Positions 16,781 to 23,898 of a stretch of 64,000 nt of DNA are shown one piece after another. This DNA is from Desulfuromonas versatilis (GTDB taxonomy: Bacteria > Desulfobacterota > Desulfuromonadia > Desulfuromonadales > NIT-T3). The stretch lies in contig NZ_AP024355.1 of NCBI RefSeq assembly GCF_019704135.1, positions 868,001-932,000 on the forward strand. Reading direction: 5' to 3'. The stretch's first letter is position 1, and every line of letters begins with the position of its first letter. Both the position numbers and the translations under genes were made by a program. The notes under the pieces are model-generated. The model ran no database searches and was not told the DNA's origin. It worked only from the letters and a program-made list of their open reading frames with translations.

Positions 16781-17215
16781 TTAATTCAGAAGGACAACCG
16801 TTTTCAGGTGGGTCAGGGGAGCGTTGGCCGCAGGGGGTGGTTGGGGGAGCCGGCTGGGGAGGGCCAGGGCGGCCGCCGCCGGGGAGCGCGCAGGCAGCAG
16901 GGAAGCTACCGAGACAGCCGCCGGAGCCAGTTTGGCTTCAAGGCGTTTACCGCTCAGCGCCCGGGCGGTGAAAGAGGTTGGGATGTCGAGACAGGGGCCG
17001 CAGCAGGCCGGCTTTGCCAGAGCCGGGGCGGCGGGGTCAGCCTGCTTCTCCGCCTGGGTGACAGGACCGCAGCCGCCTGCGGCTGGGACCTTGTACCGGG
17101 TGTGCCCATCGACGCCGAAACACCAGACCGCGGCATGGACGTACCCGTACCCCGAGGCCAGGTAGGCCAGGATGCAGAGCAGGGCCAGGATTTTTCCGCT
17201 GAAGGGTTTCGACAT
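16781..17215 (-). CDS. Small secreted Cys-rich protein of unknown function (paralogue of 13929-14369)
   Basis: A 144-residue protein starting MSKPFSGKILALLC at 17215. After a signal peptide (cleavage near VHA) come AVWCFGVDGHTRYK, a Cys-rich patch PACCGPCLD around residue 70, a Pro/Ala-rich tail and the terminal LKTVVLLN. The same plan occurs in the protein at 13929-14369, so the two are paralogues; I do not recognise a named family. It is divergent from the CadC-like repressor and permease at 17395-18828, which links the family to metal-resistance loci for the second time in this window. Five cysteines and several histidines make metal binding plausible, but this is inference. Confidence 0.6.
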   Translation of the reverse strand: MSKPFSGKILALLCILAYLASGYGYVHAAVWCFGVDGHTRYKVPAAGGCGPVTQAEKQADPAAPALAKPACCGPCLDIPTSFTARALSGKRLEAKLAPAAVSVASLLPARSPAAAALALPSRLPQPPPAANAPLTHLKTVVLLN

Positions 17216-17366
17216 GGGTGGCTGCCTGAGTAAAAAAAACGATTCCTTCAAGGTTAATCCAATCCGGGAAGTTTTTGCAAGAGGGTCCCGAACCGATCCG
17301 GTCATTTTTCATGAAAACGGCCGGTTGACAAAAGGTCGCCGGCCGCTGCATCATCTAACAAACATG

Positions 17367-17380
17367 TGAATAAGTGTTCA
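17367..17380 (+). promoter_or_regulatory. SmtB/CadC-type operator in front of the CadC-like gene
   Basis: TGAATAAGTGTTCA, an inverted repeat of the form TGAA-N6-TTCA. This is the classical core of operators bound by the SmtB/ZiaR/CadC branch of ArsR-family metal sensors. It lies 14 bases before the ATG of the regulator at 17395 and inside the divergent spacer shared with the small secreted-protein gene, so it could control both. Confidence 0.7.
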
Positions 17381-17394
17381 ATTGATGGGTTGCC

Positions 17395-17754
17395 ATGAAC
17401 CACGACCTTTGCCAAGTCACGATCGTTCACCAGGACCGGCTGGCCAGGGCCCGCCGGGACATGCCCGCCGAGGCGGACCTGCTCGCCCAGGCCGAACTCT
17501 ACAAGCTGCTCGGCGAGCCGACCCGGCTGCGCCTGCTGCAGGCGCTTTCGGTGGAGGAACTGTGCGTCTGCGATCTGGCGGCGCTGCTCGACTCGTCCCC
17601 CTCGGCGGTCTCGCACCAGCTGCGGCTGCTGCGTACCGCCGGCCTGGTCCGGTTTCGGAGGGACGGCAAGATGGTCTATTACAGCCTCGACGACGCTCAC
17701 CTGCGGACCCTGCTGGCCGAAGGGGAGCGTTACGTTGAAGAGAGAATCAGGTAG
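17395..17754 (+). CDS. ArsR/SmtB-family metal-sensing repressor, CadC-like
   Basis: A 119-residue winged-helix repressor. The alpha-3 helix contains ELCVCDL (Cys57 and Cys59), and the N-terminal extension has a further cysteine (MNHDLCQ, Cys6) and His12. An N-terminal Cys together with the CxC pair is the layout of alpha-3N sensors such as CadC and ZiaR, which respond to Cd, Pb or Zn. The C-terminal helix DDAHLRTLLAEGE also carries Asp and His residues as in alpha-5 zinc sites. The recognition helix is SPSAVSHQLRLLRTAGLV. It is followed six bases later by the permease gene, which it probably represses through the operator at 17367-17380. Confidence 0.82.
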   Translation: MNHDLCQVTIVHQDRLARARRDMPAEADLLAQAELYKLLGEPTRLRLLQALSVEELCVCDLAALLDSSPSAVSHQLRLLRTAGLVRFRRDGKMVYYSLDDAHLRTLLAEGERYVEERIR

Positions 17755-17760
17755 GTTGAT

Positions 17761-18828
17761 ATGGACGTTTTTTGGGGAATTCTTTACGAGTGCTGGGTGG
17801 TGCTGGTCGAATCGGCCCCCTACGTGCTGTTCGGCTTCTTCGCCGCCGGGGTGCTCAAGGCGCTGATCCCCGAGGAGGCAGTGGCCCGCCACCTGGGTGA
17901 GAACAACTTCAAATCGGTGCTGAAGGCCTCACTGTTCGGGGTGCCGCTGCCGCTGTGCTCCTGCGGGGTGATCCCCGCGGCGGTGGAACTGCGCAAGCAG
18001 GGCGCCAGCAAGGGGGCCTCTGCGTCGTTTCTGGTCTCGGTGCCGGAGACCGGCGTCGATTCCATCGCCATCACCTGGGCCCTGCTCGACCCGCTGATGA
18101 CCGTGCTGCGGCCGGTGGCGGCGTTTGTCACCGCCATGGTCACCGGGTTGGCGATCAACCGCCTGCCCGAGGAGGTGCAGCCGGCCTCGGCGCTGGAGGG
18201 CAAGCAGCCGGGCTGTGGCTGACCGTCCAAGCCGGGCGGGGGTGCCCCGCTCAATAACAAACCGCCGCTGTTCCACCGCCTGCGCCACGGGCTCGGCTAC
18301 GCCTTCGGCGAACTGCTGGGGGATATCGGCAAGTGGCTGATGCTCGGCATCCTGGTCGCCGGGGTGATCGCCTACCTGGTGCCCGACGAGTTCTTCGCCC
18401 GCTACCTGGGCGGCGAGCTGAGCTCGCTGCTGATCATGCTGGTGGTGGGCATTCCGCTCTATATCTGCGCCAGCGCCTCCACCCCCGTCGCCGCGGCCAT
18501 GGTCCTCAAGGGGCTCTCGCCCGGTGCGGCCCTGGTCTTCCTGCTCGCCGGGCCGGCCACCAACGCGGCGACCATCACCATTGTCTACCGCTACTGGGGG
18601 CGGGCGGCCACCCTGGTCTACCTCGCCTGCATCGCCGTATGTTCGCTGACCCTGGGCTGGCTGGTCAACCGGCTCTATGCCTGGAGCGGCATCGACATCC
18701 TGAGCTGGGTGTACGCCGGGGAGGAGGCGGCCTCGCCGCTGGCCGTGGCCTCGGCGGTGCTGCTGCTGGCAATGCTGGCCTGGCAGCTGGTGCCGTGGGG
18801 GAAGAAAAGCGCCTGTTGCGGTGGGTGA
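17761..18828 (+). CDS. SO_0444/UPF0718-type metal permease with an in-frame TGA at codon 154 (candidate selenocysteine)
   Basis: Two halves of one permease lie in the same frame: 17761-18219 (153 codons, containing the family motif VPLPLCSCGVIP) and the remainder to 18828 (second motif YICASASTPVAA, ending SACCGG). They are separated by one TGA at 18220-18222, with continuous family-like sequence on both sides: QPGCG before and PSKPGGGAPLNNKPPLFHRL after. In this family the linker is usually Cys-rich, so the TGA sits where a cysteine would be expected. A stem-loop with 6-bp arms (18236-18241 and 18245-18250) and loop GUG begins 13 bases after the TGA, within the distance known for bacterial SECIS elements. 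The alternatives are a nonsense mutation or a split gene restarting at 18340. Full length would be 355 residues with about eight helices. Likely role: metal export under the CadC-like repressor. Confidence 0.7.
18236..18250 (+). promoter_or_regulatory. Possible bacterial SECIS stem-loop downstream of in-frame TGA
   Basis: GCGGGG-GTG-CCCCGC, a perfect 6-bp stem with a three-base loop containing G at its first position. The loop is about 20 bases from the TGA at 18220-18222. Bacterial SECIS elements are local hairpins roughly 16-37 bases after the UGA with a G among the first loop bases, so geometry fits. In this GC-rich DNA such a hairpin could also arise by chance. Confidence 0.4.
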
Positions 18829-18892
18829 GATGAAAGGAAAACCAGTATCAAAGCAGTGGAAATGTTCCGTTGCTCTTGATGAATAGAATTCT

Positions 18893-18918
18893 CCTCCCCT
18901 TGAAGGGGAGGGTGAGGC
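18893..18918. repeat. Short REP-like palindrome
   Basis: CCTCCCCTTGAAGGGGAGG followed by GTGAGGC. Similar short palindromes (CTCCC...GGGAG followed by GTGAGG) are widely scattered in bacterial genomes, and a relative occurs at 48883-48920. It lies in the gap between the convergent permease and acr3 genes. There is no T-run, so I do not call it a terminator. Confidence 0.45.
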
Positions 18919-18983
18919 CGAGCTTGAGGAACACGGCGAAGATTTTCCGGGGCGACAAGGTGCTGCGGTTTTTTGGCGAAATT

Positions 18984-20054
18984 TTACCCGATATCTCCGA
19001 CCGCCCCTGGCTGCCGGTAAAATTTCTTCTGCAGCCAGAACGCCACGTTGACCAAGGCAATCAAAGCCGGAACTTCGACTAGTGGGCCAATCACGGCGGT
19101 AAAGGCGACCGCCGAATCGAGTCCAAAGACCGCCACGGCCACGGCGATGGCCAGTTCGAAGTTGTTTCCAGCTGCGGTGAAGGCGACGGTGGCCGTCTTC
19201 GAATAATCCGCCCCGACCTTGACCCCCATGTAAAAGCTGACCAGAAACATCGCCACGAAGTAGATCAGCAAGGGGATGGCGATGCGCACCACGTCGAGGG
19301 GAATAGTCACAATCAGCTCCCCTTTGAGGCTGAACATGACGACGATGGTGAACAGCAGGGCGATCAGGGTGATGGGGCTGATCTTCGGCATGAAGACCTT
19401 TTCGTACCAGTCGCGCCCTTTGGCTTTGAGCAGCACCAGGCGGGTCAGCATCCCGGCGACGAAGGGGATACCAAGATAGATCGCCACGCTTTCGGCAATC
19501 TGGCCGATGCTCACCTCGACCACCGCTCCCTGCAGGCCGAACAGCGGCGGCAACACGGTGACGAAGAACCAGGCGTAGACCGAGTAGAAGAGCACCTGGA
19601 AGACCGAATTGAAAGCGACCAGCCCGGCGCAGTATTCGGTGTTCCCCTTGGCCAGTTCATTCCAGACGATGACCATAGCGATGCAGCGGGCCAGGCCGAT
19701 CATGATCAGGCCGACCATGTACTCGGGGTAGTTGCCGAGAAAAAGGATGGCGAGGGTGAACATCAGCACGGGGCCGATCACCCAGTTCTGCAGCAGCGAG
19801 ATGCCGAGAATCCTTTTGTTGGCGAACACCTCGCCCAGTTCCTCATAGCGCACCTTGGCCAGCGGCGGGTACATCATCAGGATCAGGCCGATAGCGATGG
19901 GGATATTGGTGGTGCCGACGGAAAAAGCGTTGACCACATCCTTCACCCCGGGGAACAGCCAGCCGCCGCCGACCCCGACAAACATGGCGAGAAAGATCCA
20001 CAGGGTCAGGTAGCGGTCGAGAAACGAGAGCTGTTTGGTCAAACCGTGCTGCAT
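18984..20054 (-). CDS. acr3: Arsenite efflux permease Acr3
   Basis: A 356-residue member of the ACR3/bile-acid transporter superfamily with about ten helices. The conserved cysteine of Acr3 that is needed for arsenite transport is visible in [18 protein letters not shown] near residue 128, and [16 protein letters not shown] follows as expected. It exports As(III) from the cytoplasm using the proton motive force. It is the last gene of the arsR-GAPDH-arsJ-acr3 operon, 27 bases after arsJ. Regulation by ArsR is expected through the operators at 22560 and 22953. Confidence 0.93.
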   Translation of the reverse strand: MQHGLTKQLSFLDRYLTLWIFLAMFVGVGGGWLFPGVKDVVNAFSVGTTNIPIAIGLILMMYPPLAKVRYEELGEVFANKRILGISLLQNWVIGPVLMFTLAILFLGNYPEYMVGLIMIGLARCIAMVIVWNELAKGNTEYCAGLVAFNSVFQVLFYSVYAWFFVTVLPPLFGLQGAVVEVSIGQIAESVAIYLGIPFVAGMLTRLVLLKAKGRDWYEKVFMPKISPITLIALLFTIVVMFSLKGELIVTIPLDVVRIAIPLLIYFVAMFLVSFYMGVKVGADYSKTATVAFTAAGNNFELAIAVAVAVFGLDSAVAFTAVIGPLVEVPALIALVNVAFWLQKKFYRQPGAVGDIG

Positions 20055-20081
20055 GGCGCGGTCTCCTTTCGTTGAGTAAAA

Positions 20082-21299
20082 TCAAGCCGTAATAATGTGT
20101 CCGCGTGGCAGCAACAGCGAGATCCCTCCTGCCAGCAGCACGAACAGGGCCGAAACCCACAGACAGCCCACCAAGCCGGCCATCTGAAAGACAATCCCCG
20201 ACAGCAGCGTGCCGACCAGCCTGCCGGCGGCGTTGGCCATGTAGTAGAAGCCGACATTGAGGGCCGCTTGATCGGCCTCGGTGTAGGCGAGGATCAGGTA
20301 GGAGTGCACCGAGGAGTTGACGGCGAAAACCAGTCCGAACAGGGCCAGCCCGACGACCACCGTCAGCCAGGGAGATAACTCCAGTGCCACGCCAATGGCG
20401 ATCAGTGCCGTCAAACCTGCCAGGGTAAAGGCCCCGACGCTGGCTGTCCCGCCGCGTGGGGTCCCGCCCCGCAACGACCTTTTCAGCAGTTTGGGGGCCA
20501 ACGCCTGCACCCCGCCATAACCGATCACCCAGAGGGCGAGATAGCCGCCAACCTCGGTATGACTCCAGTTCAGGCTGGCGGAGAGAAAGACCGGCAGGCC
20601 AACCACGAACCAGATATCTCGCGAGCCGAACAGAAACAGCCGTGCTGCAGACAAGAGATTGATGTCGCGACTTTTCGCGAAGATGGCGCTGAACCGGGTC
20701 TTCTTCTTTGCCATGCCGATCTCACGCGGCAATGAGAGCAGGGTCGCCAGCAGCACCAGCAGCAGGCCCGCCGCCATCAGCCAGAGCGCCCCGCGAAAGC
20801 CGACCGTGGTCAGCAGCAGGCCGCCGAGGAAGAACCCGGCCCCTTTCAGGGCGTTCTTCGAGCCGGTCAAAATCGCCACCCACTTGAACAGGGTGCTGTC
20901 GCCATCGGCAGGCACCAGCACCTTGATGGCGCTCTTGCTGCTCATCTTGGTCAGGTCCTTGGCGATCCCCGAGAGGGCCTGCAGCCCCATGACGTAGCAG
21001 ACCGAAAAGAGCGGTGTCCAGTTCGGATCGAGCAGGCCCAAGGCCCCGAGTGCGATAACTTGCAACGCCAGCCCGGCGAAAAGGGTGACCTTGAGCCCCA
21101 GGTGCGAGCCGATCCATCCACCGACCAGATTGGTCACCACCCCGAAGAACTCATAGAGCAGAAACAGCAGGGCAATCTGCACCGCGGTGTAGCCGAGTTC
21201 GTGGAAGTGCAGCAGCACCAGCATGCGCAGGGCGCCGTCGGTGAGGGTGAAGCCCCAGTAGGCGCCGGTGACCAGGGTGTAGTTTTTCAGGTCGGTCAT
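20082..21299 (-). CDS. arsJ: ArsJ, 1-arseno-3-phosphoglycerate efflux MFS permease
   Basis: A 405-residue major-facilitator protein with about twelve helices. The N-terminus (TLVTGAYWGFTLTDGALRML) and the segment SGIAKDLTKMSSKSAIK are characteristic of ArsJ. ArsJ exports 1-arseno-3-phosphoglycerate, the unstable product made when GAPDH uses arsenate in place of phosphate; outside the cell it falls apart to arsenate. The GAPDH gene lies immediately upstream on the same strand, which is the diagnostic context. A hairpin-forming repeat occupies the short gap between them. Confidence 0.93.
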   Translation of the reverse strand: MTDLKNYTLVTGAYWGFTLTDGALRMLVLLHFHELGYTAVQIALLFLLYEFFGVVTNLVGGWIGSHLGLKVTLFAGLALQVIALGALGLLDPNWTPLFSVCYVMGLQALSGIAKDLTKMSSKSAIKVLVPADGDSTLFKWVAILTGSKNALKGAGFFLGGLLLTTVGFRGALWLMAAGLLLVLLATLLSLPREIGMAKKKTRFSAIFAKSRDINLLSAARLFLFGSRDIWFVVGLPVFLSASLNWSHTEVGGYLALWVIGYGGVQALAPKLLKRSLRGGTPRGGTASVGAFTLAGLTALIAIGVALELSPWLTVVVGLALFGLVFAVNSSVHSYLILAYTEADQAALNVGFYYMANAAGRLVGTLLSGIVFQMAGLVGCLWVSALFVLLAGGISLLLPRGHIITA

Positions 21300-21324
21300 G
21301 GGTTTATTGTTTGCCCTTTTCTTT

Positions 21325-21388
21325 GGGGCCGCGACAGATCCGACCGATTGGTCCGATCCGACGGATCAGTCGGATCCGATGCGGCCCC
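21325..21388. repeat. Intercistronic hairpin element between GAPDH and arsJ
   Basis: Twenty-base arms at 21325-21344 and 21369-21388 are complementary at about 17 of 20 positions (outer arms GGGGCCGC / GCGGCCCC, inner arms ATCCGAC / GTCGGAT), with CGGATC-type units between. It fills most of the 100-base gap. It resembles dispersed palindromic elements rather than a terminator, as no T-run follows. Confidence 0.7.
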
Positions 21389-21399
21389 TCGCCCAGCTC

Positions 21400-22407
21400 C
21401 TACAGCCCGTCCGCCACTTTCTTTGCCAGCTCCATCATGCGGTTGGCGTAGCCCATCTCGTTGTCGTACCAGATGAAGACCTTGAGCTGGGTGCCGTCGA
21501 CGACCATGGTGCTGGGGGCGTCGACGATGGCGGATCTGGGGTCGCTCTTGAAGTCGATGGAGACCAGCGGACGCTCCTCGATGCCGAGGATCCCCTGCAG
21601 ATAGGTGTCGGCCGCCTCGTGGAACAGGGCGTTGACCTCTTCGGCTGTGACTGCGCGCTGCATCTCGAACACGGCATCAGTGATCGAGCCGGTCAACAGC
21701 GGTACGCGCACGGCGTGGCCGTTGAGTTTGCCCTTGAGCTCGGGGTAGATCAGGGTGATGGCGGTAGCACTGCCGGTGGTGGTGGGGATCAGCGACATGC
21801 TTGCCGCCCTGGCCCGGCGCAGGTCCTTGTGGGGGGCGTCGATCACCACCTGGGTGTTGGTGGCGTCGTGGATGGTGGTGATCACGCCGTGCTCAATGCC
21901 GATCTTCTCGTGCAGCACCTTGACCACCGGGGCCAGGCAGTTGGTAGTACAACTGGCGGCGGTGAGCAGGTGGTGCTCGGCCGGATTGTAGAGGTGGTCG
22001 TTGACCCCCATGACGATGTTCAGCGCCCCCTGCTTGACGGGTGCGGCGACGATCACCTTTTTCACCCCGCGATCGTAATAGGGCTGCAGCAGCTCGGTGG
22101 TGCGGAATTTCCCGGAGGCTTCGATGACGATGTCGATCCCCAGTTCGTTCCAGGGAACTTCGCCGGGCGTTTTGTATTCACTGAAGCCGATTCGCTTGCC
22201 ATCGATGAACACCGATCGGTCATCGTGTTCGATTCTTCGATTCCAACGTCCGTGCACCGAGTCGAATTCCAGCAAATGGGCGGCGCACTCGGCTCCCCCC
22301 TTAATCTCGTTGATATGGACGATCTCAAACTCCGGCCAGTCCCAGGCGGCGCGCAGCGCAAGCCGTCCCATGCGTCCGAAGCCGTTGATGCCGATGCGGA
22401 TGCTCAT
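21400..22407 (-). CDS. gap: Glyceraldehyde-3-phosphate dehydrogenase of the arsenate-resistance operon
   Basis: A 335-residue type I GAPDH. The NAD-binding start [19 protein letters not shown], the catalytic cysteine in [12 protein letters not shown], the histidine region and the C-terminal [12 protein letters not shown] are all visible, so it should be active. Its context next to arsJ and acr3 under arsR shows that its likely job is not glycolysis: it forms 1-arseno-3-phosphoglycerate from arsenate for export by ArsJ. A housekeeping GAPDH is presumably encoded elsewhere. A putative ArsR operator lies between this gene and arsR. Confidence 0.92.
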   Translation of the reverse strand: MSIRIGINGFGRMGRLALRAAWDWPEFEIVHINEIKGGAECAAHLLEFDSVHGRWNRRIEHDDRSVFIDGKRIGFSEYKTPGEVPWNELGIDIVIEASGKFRTTELLQPYYDRGVKKVIVAAPVKQGALNIVMGVNDHLYNPAEHHLLTAASCTTNCLAPVVKVLHEKIGIEHGVITTIHDATNTQVVIDAPHKDLRRARAASMSLIPTTTGSATAITLIYPELKGKLNGHAVRVPLLTGSITDAVFEMQRAVTAEEVNALFHEAADTYLQGILGIEERPLVSIDFKSDPRSAIVDAPSTMVVDGTQLKVFIWYDNEMGYANRMMELAKKVADGL

Positions 22408-22559
22408 GATTCACTCCTTGGTTTTCAATGCCTTGACAGAGACTCGTCCGATTGGGGAGCATTTTTTCAAACCGCCCCAGGATTGCAGCCACATCAGGAC
22501 TGGGCGGACAGAGGACAGGTATTTTTCCCTTCACTTCGTTGTTCTAATCAGTCTATAGT

Positions 22560-22575
22560 ATCCGCATTAGCGGAT
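22560..22575 (-). promoter_or_regulatory. Putative ArsR operator between arsR and GAPDH
   Basis: ATCCGCATTAGCGGAT, a perfect palindrome with arms ATCCGC and GCGGAT. A close relative (13 of 16 positions) is at 22953-22968 in front of arsR itself. A repeated operator at each end of the regulator gene suggests ArsR control of both the arsR and GAPDH starts. Confidence 0.65.
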
Positions 22576-22593
22576 AATTAGGCTGAAAAAAAA

Positions 22594-22941
22594 TCAGCGG
22601 CAGGCCGCAGTGCCTTTCTGGTTAATCAGTTGTTCCAGTGCCAAAGCGTCTTGGCGCGCCAGGGGCAGCTCGCTGAGGCGATGTTGCAGAAGCTCCAGCA
22701 GATCCTTGTGCAGGGGGCCTGCGGGCTGAGCGAACCGGTAATACATCCACACCCCCTGACGGCGGTCGCTGACCAAGCCGGCGTTGCGCAGGTAGGCCAG
22801 ATGTCTGGACACGGTGGACTGGGGCAATTCGAGGATGCTCACCAGGTCGCAGACACAGAGTTCACCCGCGCTCAAAAGAGCAAGGATCCTCAACCGGGTT
22901 TCGTCGGAAAGTGCCTTGAACAAATGTGCCGTCTTCTTCAT
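22594..22941 (-). CDS. arsR: Arsenical-responsive repressor ArsR
   Basis: A 115-residue winged-helix repressor starting MKKTAHLFKALSDETRLRIL. The As(III)-binding CxC of classical ArsR proteins is present as ELCVCDL (Cys29, Cys31), followed by the recognition helix PQSTVSRHLAYLRNAGLV. It heads the minus-strand operon with GAPDH, arsJ and acr3 and is divergent from the arr regulatory genes, 75 bases away. Two near-identical 16-bp palindromes flank it. Arsenite would release it from the DNA. Confidence 0.9.
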   Translation of the reverse strand: MKKTAHLFKALSDETRLRILALLSAGELCVCDLVSILELPQSTVSRHLAYLRNAGLVSDRRQGVWMYYRFAQPAGPLHKDLLELLQHRLSELPLARQDALALEQLINQKGTAACR

Positions 22942-22952
22942 GGGGAAAGAAT

Positions 22953-22968
22953 ATCCGGATAGGCGGAT
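22953..22968 (-). promoter_or_regulatory. Putative ArsR operator in front of arsR
   Basis: ATCCGGATAGGCGGAT, arms ATCCG and CGGAT, related to the palindrome at 22560-22575. It begins 11 bases upstream of the arsR ATG, and lies in the 75-base spacer shared with the divergent PhnD-like gene, so it may affect both. Confidence 0.65.
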
Positions 22969-23016
22969 AAGGTCAAGCCATTAAATGCAAGAACACTCAG
23001 ATCCGAAGGGCAATGC

Positions 23017-23898
23017 ATGAAAAGATCTCTTCTGGTTTTTCTGATCGCAGTTCTTCTTCTCCCGGCAACCGCTTTGCCCGGCCGGGCTACTGAGAAGGTG
23101 GAAAAGCCCGTCGTTCATTTCGGCGTCATCCCCCGTTACAACCCCATGGTCATGTACCGCAACTATCAGCCGATCATGGACTATCTTTCGGAGCATACGC
23201 CGTTTCGTTTTGAATTGAAGCTCTCCCGCAGCTATGCCGATGCGATCCGCATGCTGCGGGAAGGCCAAACCCAGGTGGCCTCGCTGGGCGATGTCACCTT
23301 CGCCGAGGCGTTTCGCGAATTCGGCGTCATTCCTCTGGTCAAACCCCTGAACAACCTGGGAGAGGCCTTTTACCAGAGCATCATCATTGTGCGCCAGGAC
23401 AGCCCGATCCAAACGCTGGAAGACCTCAAAGGGCACACCTTCGCCTTCGGCAACATCCACTCCACCTCGGGAAACCTCATTCCCCGCCATTATCTTTTCC
23501 GCCGCGGGATCTCGCTTTTCGATCTGGAATCCTTCGAGAACCTGGATACCCACGACAAGGTGGTCAAGGCCGTACTTAAAGGGAAGGTGGCCGCCGGTGC
23601 GGTCAAGGATGTGGTGGCTTACCAGTACCAGTTCCATGGTTTGCGGTTTCTGGCCAACATCGGCCCTATTCCGAGCGTTCCCATTGTGGTCCGGCATGAC
23701 ACGCCTCCGGCCGTGGTCGAGGCATTGAGGACAGCCCTGCTGGCGATCAACCGGAAGAGTCCCGAGCAGATCAAAGAGATGCGGGGATGGGATCCCGAGT
23801 TCCGCAACGGGTTTACCGAGGCCCAAACCAGCGATTACCGGATCATCTTTGAAATGCTTGACAGCATCGACGAAGGGTGCGGAGCCAGATGCCATTGA
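23017..23898 (+). CDS. arrX: PhnD-like periplasmic binding protein, probable arsenic/oxyanion sensor of the arr locus
   Basis: A 293-residue phosphate/phosphonate-binding-like protein (PhnD/AioX superfamily). A signal peptide (cleavage near GRA) precedes FGVIPRYNPMVMYRNYQPIMDYLSE and the segment LKGHTFAFGNIHSTSGNLIPRHYL with the STSG oxyanion-binding pattern. It would bind a ligand in the periplasm and present it to the adjacent histidine kinase. The only cysteines are two at the extreme C-terminus (EGCGARCH); none is in the body, so the arsenite site of AioX is not obviously conserved, and an arsenate or phosphate-type ligand is possible. The gene overlaps the start of the kinase. The arr-locus symbol is by context. 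Confidence 0.75.
   Translation: MKRSLLVFLIAVLLLPATALPGRATEKVEKPVVHFGVIPRYNPMVMYRNYQPIMDYLSEHTPFRFELKLSRSYADAIRMLREGQTQVASLGDVTFAEAFREFGVIPLVKPLNNLGEAFYQSIIIVRQDSPIQTLEDLKGHTFAFGNIHSTSGNLIPRHYLFRRGISLFDLESFENLDTHDKVVKAVLKGKVAAGAVKDVVAYQYQFHGLRFLANIGPIPSVPIVVRHDTPPAVVEALRTALLAINRKSPEQIKEMRGWDPEFRNGFTEAQTSDYRIIFEMLDSIDEGCGARCH

Noticed and set aside
18340-18828. Second half of the permease as an independent gene starting at 18340
   Set aside because: The 39 codons between the TGA and this ATG continue the family-like sequence, and no good ribosome site precedes it, so a continuous gene with TGA read-through or a recent nonsense mutation is preferred.
21298-22581. Long open frame of 427 codons on the plus strand opposite GAPDH
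   Set aside because: It is antisense to a fully conserved GAPDH; high GC content with codon bias creates long antisense frames throughout this window. No ribosome site or family match.
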